From Variovorax sp. Root473 (lineage in GTDB: Bacteria; Pseudomonadota; Gammaproteobacteria; Burkholderiales; Burkholderiaceae_C), in contig NZ_LMEV01000016.1 of NCBI RefSeq assembly GCF_001426505.1, positions 244,619 through 287,371 of the forward strand: a stretch of 42,753 bases of DNA. Reading direction: 5' to 3'. The position numbers were made by a program, and so were the translations under genes. Numbering within the stretch: the stretch's first letter is position 1; each line of letters starts with the position of its first letter. The notes below the pieces were generated by a model, which was not told the origin of the DNA, did no database searches, and saw only the letters and a list, made by a program, of their open reading frames with translations. This document shows positions 36,984 to 42,753 of the stretch, piece by piece.

Positions 36984-37838
36984 TCAGCGGTTGTTGCGTT
37001 GCATGAAGACGAGCTTCTCGAACAAGGTCACGTCCTGCTCGTTCTTGAGCAGCGCGCCCACCAGCGGCGGCACGGCGACCTTGTCGTCCTTGCTCTGCAG
37101 GGCTTCGAGCGGAATGTCTTCGGCCACGAGCAGCTTGAGCCAGTCGAGCAGCTCGGAGGTCGAGGGCTTCTTCTTCAGGCCGGGCAGGTTGCGCACGTCG
37201 TAGAAGGTCTTCATTGCCGACGTGAGCAGCTCCTGCTTCAGGTTCGGGAAGTGCACGGCGACGATGTGTTTCATCGTCTCGGCATCGGGGAACTTGATGT
37301 AGTGGAAGAAGCAGCGGCGCAGGAAGGCGTCGGGCAGTTCCTTCTCGTTGTTCGAGGTGATGAACACCAGCGGACGGTGCTTGGCACGGATGAGTTCGCG
37401 CGTCTCGTAGCAGTAGAACTCCATGCGGTCGATTTCGCGCAGCAGGTCGTTCGGGAATTCGATGTCGGCCTTGTCGATCTCGTCGATCAGCAGCGCGACC
37501 GGCTGGTCGGCCGTGAAGGCCTGCCAGAGCACGCCCTTGATGATGTAGTTCTGGATGTCCTTCACGCGCTGGCCGCCGTCCACGTCGGCCAGCTGCGAGT
37601 CGCGCAGGCGGCTCACGGCGTCGTATTCATACAGGCCCTGTTGCGCCTTGGTGGTCGACTTGATGTGCCACTGCAGCAGCGGCATGTCGAGCGCTTGCGC
37701 CACTTCCTCGGCCAGCATGGTCTTGCCGGTGCCGGGCTCGCCCTTGACGAGCAGCGGACGCTGGAGTGTGATGGCCGCATTGACCGCCAGCATCAGGTCC
37801 TGAGTGGCGACGTAGTTGTCTGAGCCCTTGAATTTCAT
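36984..37838 (-). CDS. MoxR-family AAA+ ATPase
   Basis: 284 residues from ATG 37838. Walker A LLVKGEPGTGKTMLAEEVA, Walker B VALLIDEIDKADIEFPNDLL, sensor-1 FITSNNEKELPDAFLRRCFFHY and Arg finger region. MoxR ATPases act as chaperones for maturation of metalloenzymes together with VWA proteins, here the CoxE-like gene downstream. It is the first gene of a four-gene minus-strand run (37838 to 34861). A long open extension upstream overlaps the cytochrome gene antisense and is rejected. Confidence 0.92.
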   Translation of the reverse strand: MKFKGSDNYVATQDLMLAVNAAITLQRPLLVKGEPGTGKTMLAEEVAQALDMPLLQWHIKSTTKAQQGLYEYDAVSRLRDSQLADVDGGQRVKDIQNYIIKGVLWQAFTADQPVALLIDEIDKADIEFPNDLLREIDRMEFYCYETRELIRAKHRPLVFITSNNEKELPDAFLRRCFFHYIKFPDAETMKHIVAVHFPNLKQELLTSAMKTFYDVRNLPGLKKKPSTSELLDWLKLLVAEDIPLEALQSKDDKVAVPPLVGALLKNEQDVTLFEKLVFMQRNNR

Positions 37839-37934
37839 GAGTGGAGCGGAGGCAGGGTGGAGAAAAGAACACACTCGATCTGCATTGCGCAGTCTCTTGT
37901 GCAGCTCGCGCGAGGTTCCCGTGGGACCCTTGCA

Positions 37935-37940
37935 TATAAT
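37935..37940 (+). promoter_or_regulatory. -10 element of the cytochrome gene
   Basis: A perfect TATAAT, with TG upstream (TGCATATAAT), 49 bases before the cytochrome ATG in the divergent 150-bp gap. The -35 position (GAGGTT at 17-bp spacing) is weak. Confidence 0.6.
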
Positions 37941-37988
37941 CGAATGTTGATTCGAAAAACTGTATCTCCACGAGATTGTGCGCGCAAA

Positions 37989-38681
37989 ATGAACAAGTTG
38001 TTGACCACGATGTTTGCCGTTGCTGTCGCTTGCGTGACGGTCTCGGCACAAGCCCAGCAAGTCACCGGCAAGGCCCAGGACGGTGCCAAGAAGGTCCAGA
38101 TGTGTGTGGGCTGCCACGGCATCATTGGCTACCAGGCGAGCTTTCCCGAGATCCACAAGGTCCCGATGATTGCGGGCCAGAGCGCCACCTACATCTCGGC
38201 CGCGCTCACCGCGTACAAGGGCGGTGACCGCAAGCACCCGACGATGCGCGCCATCGCCGACAGCCTCACCGAACAGGACATCGCCGACCTCGCGGCCTAC
38301 TACAGCCAGCTCGGGGTGAAGGAAGGCGATGCGCCGCCGGCCGCACCGGCCAAGGCCGCGTCCGAAAATGTCCAGGCGCTCATCGCGCGCGACAAGGACA
38401 ACAGCTGCACCAAGTGCCACGGCGCCAACTTCAACACGCCGAACGACGGCACCGTGCCCAAGCTGGCCGGCCAGCACGCCGACTACCTGTTCGTGGCGCT
38501 CAAGTCGTACCGCGTGAAGAACAACCCGCACCTCGGCCGCTCGAACGCCGTGATGGCCGCCCAGGTCGAACCCAAGAAGTTCACCAACGCCGAACTGAAG
38601 ACCCTGGCCACCTACATCAGCTCGCTGCCTGGCGAACTGAAGATCGTGCCCGAGTCGCGCCTGCATCACGCGCCTCAGTAA
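37989..38681 (+). CDS. Di-haem cytochrome c (c4-like)
   Basis: 230 residues from ATG 37989. Signal peptide MNKLLTTMFAVAVACVTVSA with cleavage after AQA, then two class I cytochrome c domains: CVGCH at 39-43 and CTKCH at 140-144, each followed by Met-bearing stretches (HPTMRAIA, SNAVMAAQ) that can serve as axial ligands. An Ala/Pro-rich linker (114-125) joins the two. c4 cytochromes shuttle electrons in the periplasm to terminal oxidases. Confidence 0.92.
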   Translation: MNKLLTTMFAVAVACVTVSAQAQQVTGKAQDGAKKVQMCVGCHGIIGYQASFPEIHKVPMIAGQSATYISAALTAYKGGDRKHPTMRAIADSLTEQDIADLAAYYSQLGVKEGDAPPAAPAKAASENVQALIARDKDNSCTKCHGANFNTPNDGTVPKLAGQHADYLFVALKSYRVKNNPHLGRSNAVMAAQVEPKKFTNAELKTLATYISSLPGELKIVPESRLHHAPQ

Positions 38682-38721
38682 AAAGAGAGAGCCAGACGGG
38701 CACTGACCCGCTGCCCCAAAG

Positions 38722-38747
38722 AAAAAGCCCGCGCATGCGGGCTTTTT
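38722..38747. terminator. Bidirectional Rho-independent terminator
   Basis: Stem AAAAAGCCCGC / GCGGGCTTTTT with GCAT loop, followed by a T run on the plus strand and preceded by an A run. It separates the cytochrome gene from the convergent pcaG. Confidence 0.92.
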
Positions 38748-38768
38748 TTCGTCCGGATTTTCCCGGGG

Positions 38769-39380
38769 TCAGACGTCGAAGAAGACCGTCTCTTGCGTGC
38801 CCTGCATGCGGATGTCGAAGCGGTACGTCACTGCGCCGCCTTGCTCCACGCGCTCGGCGATCAGCGTGTGGCGGCGATCGGCTGGCACGCTCTGCAGCAC
38901 CGCGTCCTTTGCGTTGGCTTCGGCTTCGTCGCTGAAGTAGACGCGCGTGAAGGCATGCAGCAGCAGGCCGCGCATCAGCACGATCACGTTGATGTGCGGT
39001 GCTTCGCCGGGCGATTGCGCGCCGGGCTTGACGGTGTGGAATACGTAGCGGTGCTGCGCGTCGGTGCCCGTGCCGACGCGACCGAAGGCGCGAAAGCCCA
39101 GGGCGCGCGCCTCGTCGGGCGTCTGCGGGTAGCGGCCTTCGCCATCGGGCTGGCTGATCTCGATCAGCGCGTCGTTGATCGGGTTGCCGTCACCGTCGAT
39201 CACGCGGCCTTCCAGGCGGATGCGCTGGCCGCTGGCGGTGTCCAGCGCCAGCACGGCGTCGAAGGGCTGGTTGAAGTTGTAGCCGTACTGCGTGGCGGTG
39301 AGGCCGTACGCAAAGTAGGGGCCCACGGTCTGGGAGGGGGTCTGGCCGAAATCGGCTTCCTGGGCGGTCATCAATGGCAT
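38769..39380 (-). CDS. pcaG: Protocatechuate 3,4-dioxygenase alpha subunit
   Basis: 203 residues. The intradiol dioxygenase fold is seen in TPSQTVGPYFAYGL, IRLEGRVIDGDGNPINDALIEISQPDGEGRYP, RYVFHTVKPG, APHINVIVLMRGLLLHAFTRVYF. The alpha subunit lacks the iron ligands. With PcaH it opens protocatechuate to beta-carboxy-cis,cis-muconate in the beta-ketoadipate pathway. It follows pcaH by 11 bases. No other pca ring-cleavage genes are in the window. Confidence 0.95.
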   Translation of the reverse strand: MPLMTAQEADFGQTPSQTVGPYFAYGLTATQYGYNFNQPFDAVLALDTASGQRIRLEGRVIDGDGNPINDALIEISQPDGEGRYPQTPDEARALGFRAFGRVGTGTDAQHRYVFHTVKPGAQSPGEAPHINVIVLMRGLLLHAFTRVYFSDEAEANAKDAVLQSVPADRRHTLIAERVEQGGAVTYRFDIRMQGTQETVFFDV

Positions 39381-39391
39381 GGGGAATCCTT

Positions 39392-40117
39392 TCAGCGGTT
39401 CTCGAACGGCGTTTCATCGGCGCCGCGCAGCACCATGTCGAACTGGTAGCCCAGGGCGTAGCCTTCCTCGGTGATGTCGAGGCTGAAGTCGGCAATGAGG
39501 CGGTTGCGGTAGCGCTCGGGCGTACCGGTGACCATCGGGTCGTACTGCAGCAGCGGGTCGCCGGGGAAGTACATCTGCGTCACAAGGCGGCTGGCGAAGC
39601 TCTGGCCGAACAGCGACAGGTGGATGTGCTGCGGGCGCCAGGCGTTCGGGTGGTTGCCCCAGGGATAGGCGCCGGGCTTGATGGTCAGGAAGCGGTAGCG
39701 GCCTTCGCTGTCGGTCAGGCAGCGGCCCGCGCCCAGGAAGTTGGGATCGAGCGGCGCGTCGTGCTGGTCCACCTTGTGCACGTAGCGGCCCGAGGCATTC
39801 GCCTGCCAGAGCTCGACCAGCGTGTTGGCGACCGGGCGGCGGCGCTCGTCCAGCACCTGGCCCGTGAGGATCATGCGTTCGCCCAGCGGCTCGCCGTTGA
39901 CGCGCGCGTTGCGCGTGAGGTCGTGGTCGAACTCGCCGATGCTGTCGTGGCCGTACACGGGCTGCTGCAGCTCGCCGAGCGAGGCCTTCAGCGGAACGAG
40001 CGGCTTCTGCGGGCCTCGTTTGCCGGTCGACTTGTAGCCGGGGTAGATGTAGCTGGGATGGGCTTCCCAGTCGCGCGGGGTGAGGGTGGGCTGGGTGCCG
40101 CTGGTCTTGGTCAACAT
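39392..40117 (-). CDS. pcaH: Protocatechuate 3,4-dioxygenase beta subunit (iron-bearing)
   Basis: 241 residues from ATG 40117, with SD AGGAG nine bases upstream. Non-haem Fe(III) ligands are all present: Tyr112 (SGRYVHKV), Tyr151 (AYPWGNHPNAWRPQHIH), His164 and His166. LVELWQANASG, PNFLGAGRCLTDSEGRYRF and FSLDITEEGYALGYQFDMVLRG are family blocks. The upstream extension of the open frame runs antisense through the regulator gene and is not coding. Confidence 0.96.
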   Translation of the reverse strand: MLTKTSGTQPTLTPRDWEAHPSYIYPGYKSTGKRGPQKPLVPLKASLGELQQPVYGHDSIGEFDHDLTRNARVNGEPLGERMILTGQVLDERRRPVANTLVELWQANASGRYVHKVDQHDAPLDPNFLGAGRCLTDSEGRYRFLTIKPGAYPWGNHPNAWRPQHIHLSLFGQSFASRLVTQMYFPGDPLLQYDPMVTGTPERYRNRLIADFSLDITEEGYALGYQFDMVLRGADETPFENR

Positions 40118-40184
40118 GTACGTTGTCTCCTGTCGTGGGACGAATCCGGAGCCCGCACTGTAGAAGTCGCGATCAATGCTGTAA

Positions 40185-40208
40185 ATTGAAGATTGTTCCA
40201 GTTTCAAT
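40185..40208. promoter_or_regulatory. LysR-type operator candidate between pcaH and its regulator
   Basis: Perfect inverted repeat ATTGAA (40185-40190) and TTCAAT (40203-40208) about 12 bases, in the 103-bp divergent gap. It overlaps the region just upstream of the regulator start, as expected for autoregulation. Confidence 0.5.
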
Positions 40209-40220
40209 AACCAGAAGGCA

Positions 40221-41210
40221 TTGAAAAAGTCTCCCACCGAGCTTCGCCAGGATTTCGTGCGCAACGTGCAGCTGCGGCACCTGCGCGCTTTTGTCGCGGT
40301 TGCGCAGGAGCGCCACCTGGCGCGCGCGGCCGAGCGGCTGGCGCTGAGCCAGCCGGCGGTGTCCAAGACGCTGTCGGAGCTCGAGGCCGTCGTCGGCACG
40401 CGTCTGGTGGAGCGCAGCCAGGCCGGCCGCCGCGGCGTGCAGGGCCTCACGCCGGCCGGCGAACAGCTGCTGGCCCACGCCCTGCGCGTGTTCGAAGCGC
40501 TCGATGACAGCGCGCAGGCCGTCGCGCCGACGGCGGGCGGGCGCACCGAGCGCCTGCGCATCGGCGCCTTGCCCAGCGTGGCGCCCGCGCTGCTGCCGGT
40601 GGCGCTGGCGCGGCTGCGCGAGGGCTGGCCCACGGTGCAGATCCTGGTGAAGAGCGCGGCCAACGCCGTGCTGCTCGACGAGCTGCGGGCCGGCGAACTC
40701 GACCTGGTGGTGGGCCGCATGAGCGATCCGCGCCTCATGGGCGGGCTGAGCTTCGAGCTGTTGCACACCGAGCCGCTGGTGTTCGCCGTGCGCGCCGGCC
40801 ACCCGCTGGCGCTCAAGCCGGCGCCGGTGCAGGCGGTGCTCGACTACCCGCTGGTCGTGTACGGTGAAGGCACGGCCCCGCGTCACAACACCGAGAGCTT
40901 CCTGTCGGCGCGTGGCCTGGCGCTGCCGCGCAATGCCTTGCAGACGCTCGACGTGGCGGTGGCGCGCGCGCTCGTGGCGGTGTCGGACGCGGTGTGGATC
41001 ACGCCGCTGGGCGCCGCGCGCAGCGAACTGGCCGACGGCCGCCTGGTGCGGCTGCCCATCGATACCACCGGCACCGAGGAGCCCGTCGGCCTCCTGCAGC
41101 GCAGCGAGGCCGAGCCGTCGCCGCCGCGCGTCGCGATGGCGGGGCTGCTGCGCGAAGCGGCGAAGCAGCAAGGGGCCTTGCCTCAGATAGCTCCGAGGCG
41201 ATTGAAGTAG
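40221..41210 (+). CDS. pcaQ: LysR-family regulator of the pca genes (probably PcaQ)
   Basis: 329 residues if started at TTG 40221 (SD AGAAGG only two bases away). GTG 40257, with AGGA five bases upstream, is an alternative; no in-frame ATG exists near the start. Helix-turn-helix at about 18-76 (LRHLRAFVAVAQERHLARAA, LSQPAVSKTLSELEAVVG), then a LysR effector domain (LRIGALPSVAPALLPVALARL, ELDLVVGRMSDPRLM). Divergence from pcaHG supports PcaQ, which in rhizobia activates pca genes with beta-carboxymuconate. Confidence 0.82.
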   Translation: MKKSPTELRQDFVRNVQLRHLRAFVAVAQERHLARAAERLALSQPAVSKTLSELEAVVGTRLVERSQAGRRGVQGLTPAGEQLLAHALRVFEALDDSAQAVAPTAGGRTERLRIGALPSVAPALLPVALARLREGWPTVQILVKSAANAVLLDELRAGELDLVVGRMSDPRLMGGLSFELLHTEPLVFAVRAGHPLALKPAPVQAVLDYPLVVYGEGTAPRHNTESFLSARGLALPRNALQTLDVAVARALVAVSDAVWITPLGAARSELADGRLVRLPIDTTGTEEPVGLLQRSEAEPSPPRVAMAGLLREAAKQQGALPQIAPRRLK

Positions 41211-41224
41211 CGCGGTCTCTTCGC

Positions 41225-41314
41225 GGAACACCACGGAACCGGCTTTGCCGGGCCGTCGGTGTTGCCCCCGGCAGGGGGTTGGCGAAGCGACACGAAGTGC
41301 GCGAAGACTGGGGG
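41225..41314 (-). repeat. Dispersed intergenic repeat, copy B (90 bp)
   Basis: Reverse complement of copy A at 8385-8475: 6 substitutions and one indel. It fills almost the whole gap between the convergent stops of the LysR regulator (41210) and the DUF1841 gene (41320). Confidence 0.85.
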
Positions 41315-41319
41315 CGAGC

Positions 41320-41751
41320 CTATTTAGTGGCACGGCGCTGCACGCACGCCACGTAGCCATCGCCATCCGGCGGGCGCCCCGCGCGCTGGCTCTCCCACAT
41401 CATCTGACCCAGGCAATCCATCGCCTCGTGGTGCGCATGCAGCAGCGAGCCGCGGCGCGCGGCCAGCAACTCGACGGCCTGGCGGATGCCGCGCGGCTGG
41501 TCGATCGAGCACTGCTCGCTGATCGACAGGTGCATCGACAGATGCAGGAACGGGTTCTCGCGGCCGTTCGAGCCGTCATAGACCCGCGCCACCGCCGCGT
41601 CGGCGTCGATCAGGTCCTCGTGGTACTCGGGGTGCTCGTCGATCCAGCCGGCCGCGATGGTCTCCAGCGGCTCCATCGGCAGGCCCTGCCGGTGCTTGGC
41701 GTACACGTCGCAGAAGAAGCGGCGCACGTCTTCCTGGGAAGGATTGAACAT
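41320..41751 (-). CDS. DUF1841 family protein
   Basis: 143 residues. MFNPSQEDVRRFFCDVYAKH and GWIDEHPEYHEDL match the betaproteobacterial DUF1841 family, as does HLSMHLSISEQCSIDQPRGI, rich in His. Conserved His/Asp/Glu positions (EHPEYHEDL, HLSMHLSI, LLHAHHEAMDCLGQMMWE) hint at metal binding, which is inference. No clear ribosome site precedes ATG 41751. Function unknown. Confidence 0.85.
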   Translation of the reverse strand: MFNPSQEDVRRFFCDVYAKHRQGLPMEPLETIAAGWIDEHPEYHEDLIDADAAVARVYDGSNGRENPFLHLSMHLSISEQCSIDQPRGIRQAVELLAARRGSLLHAHHEAMDCLGQMMWESQRAGRPPDGDGYVACVQRRATK

Positions 41752-42045
41752 ATAGAGAAGGGGAAAGGAAAGAGAAAGTGCGTGGTGCGCAGCGGTCGCC
41801 AGGGCTGTGGAAAAGCGTGAGAGACACGTCCGGCGTTCCGGGTACGAGGCGTTACATCGTTACGTAACGAATCGCAAAACGAGGTCTTGATGAGCGGTTT
41901 CAGCGGCCGGCACGGGATGCGGTTTTCAGAAAAATTCTCATATAAATCAATCACTTGAATCGTTCGCGGCGCGGCATTGGCAAGGCGGCAGAAAAGCGGC
42001 ACGCAAGTTGCCCCTGTAGATGCATCTTTTGTCACAGAGGCTGCC
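41752..42045. promoter_or_regulatory. Upstream region of the adhesin gene with 14-bp palindrome
   Basis: 294 bp. TCGTTACGTAACGA at 41857-41870 is a perfect 14-bp palindrome, a candidate operator. AT-rich CATATAAATCAATCA at about 41939-41953 may hold the -10 of the adhesin promoter. No small gene is supported. Confidence 0.4.
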
Positions 42046-42753
42046 ATGACCGATCCACAAGCATCGACCGTTTCGACCGAAGGGTTCTCCGCCAATGGCG
42101 CCGCGCCCGTGCTTCTTGCCCAAGCCACCGTCACGCCGCTAGGCGCGCCGGGCATGAGCGCTGGCGCCGCCGCCGCGCCTGCGGCCGTGGCGTCTTCCAG
42201 CGTGGGCACATTGTCCAATGCTACGCCCGGCGTTGCAGTGATGCGCGAGGGTGTCCGCATTCCGGTGGACGGCAATCAGACCCTGATGGCCGGCGATCGC
42301 GTGATCGTGCCGGACGGCGGCCAGGCCAACGTGCTGTTCCCTGGATCGGCTTCCAACAAGGCGCCCCTGTCGGGCGTCTTCACCGGCGGCACCGATGCCA
42401 CCATCGGCTCGACCAAGCTGCCCGGCGGCCTCGAACAAGTGAATGTGGACGTCGCCTCGGGCGACCTGCAAGTGACCCCGCCGGACAGCGACGCCGATGC
42501 GGCTGCTCTGGCCGTGACCAAGAAGACCGCGGCCGGCAGCGGCATCGGCCTCGGTGAATTCGCGCTGGGCGCCCTCGGCGCCGCGGCGCTGGGTGCCGCA
42601 CTCAGCGGTGGCGGCAGCGACGGTGGCACCACCGGCTTCCCGCTGTTCGTGGGCGGCCCGGGCGGTGAGTCCGATGCGGACGCCGACTCGGACAGCGACT
42701 CGGACTCGGACAGCGATTCGGATTCCGACAGCGACTCGGACTCGGACAGCGAT
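42046..42753 (+). CDS. Large Ser-Asp-repeat surface adhesin, LapA/Bap-like (3' partial)
   Basis: 236 residues are visible and the frame is still open at the right edge. There is no Sec signal peptide, consistent with type I (C-terminal) secretion. Residues about 62-145 (GVAVMREGVRIPVDGNQTLM, AGDRVIVPDGGQANVLFPG) resemble the N-terminal retention module of LapA-type adhesins. TAAG at 161-164 (KKTAAGSGIG) matches the di-alanine site cleaved by LapG protease. A hydrophobic Ala/Gly stretch (169-188) follows, then a Gly linker, and from residue 208 pure Ser-Asp repeats, mostly TCG/AGC-GAC codons. Expected downstream: many repeats, RTX motifs and a type I secretion operon. Confidence 0.75.
   Translation, partial: MTDPQASTVSTEGFSANGAAPVLLAQATVTPLGAPGMSAGAAAAPAAVASSSVGTLSNATPGVAVMREGVRIPVDGNQTLMAGDRVIVPDGGQANVLFPGSASNKAPLSGVFTGGTDATIGSTKLPGGLEQVNVDVASGDLQVTPPDSDADAAALAVTKKTAAGSGIGLGEFALGALGAAALGAALSGGGSDGGTTGFPLFVGGPGGESDADADSDSDSDSDSDSDSDSDSDSDSD

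Noticed and set aside
42680..42753. CRISPR-like array at the right edge
   Set aside because: The repeats are short codon-level Ser-Asp units without spacers and continue an open reading frame.

Overview
The window looks like a chromosomal segment of a high-GC betaproteobacterium of the Comamonadaceae (Variovorax-like). Supporting signs are the strong G/C bias at third codon positions, a pil-chp / yqgE-ruvX-pyrR-pyrB-pyrC' neighbourhood, protein flavours typical of Burkholderiales, and a ~90-bp intergenic repeat that occurs twice here. The species call rests on pattern memory and not on a search.

Layout. 1-2946: 3' part of a ChpA/PilL hybrid histidine kinase of the type IV pilus chemosensory system, ending at a strong bidirectional terminator. 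3014-4516 (-): DNA photolyase, start codon to start codon with yqgE. 4517-9259 (+): yqgE, ruvX, pyrR, pyrB, a catalytically dead dihydroorotase (pyrC') and a PlsC-type acyltransferase. 9363-9440 (-): a 25-residue membrane peptide gene with its own Shine-Dalgarno and terminator. 9553-21698: an IclR regulator divergent from a ten-gene run (flavin dehydrogenase, SDR, complete LivK/H/MG/F-type ABC importer with an unusual permease-ATPase fusion, degenerate metallo-beta-lactamase-fold protein, EamA exporter, old-yellow-enzyme reductase, tandem EthD protein). This run reads as an uptake-and-degradation cluster for an unknown, probably cyclic or enone-containing carboxylic acid.

21964-28600 is the accessory part: visibly lower in GC, with gene debris, a secreted alpha/beta hydrolase, and a 1606-residue fusion protein containing an (alpha/alpha)-toroid-like domain, a CapA/PgsA-type (PGA_cap) domain and a MurF-like amide ligase. 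It abuts a tRNA-Arg(CCU) gene, and a 42-bp imperfect direct repeat lies at both ends. The fusion protein is the best candidate in the window for an undescribed system, perhaps making or tailoring an amide-linked envelope polymer.

28739-42753: tamB-tamA (outer-membrane protein translocation), a CoxE-like VWA protein, GNAT acetyltransferase, small membrane protein and MoxR ATPase (all -); a di-haem cytochrome c4-like protein (+); pcaG-pcaH (-) divergent from a LysR-type regulator (probably pcaQ); a DUF1841 protein (-); and the start of a large serine-aspartate-repeat surface adhesin that runs off the right edge. That adhesin has a LapA-like N-terminal module and a possible LapG cleavage motif.
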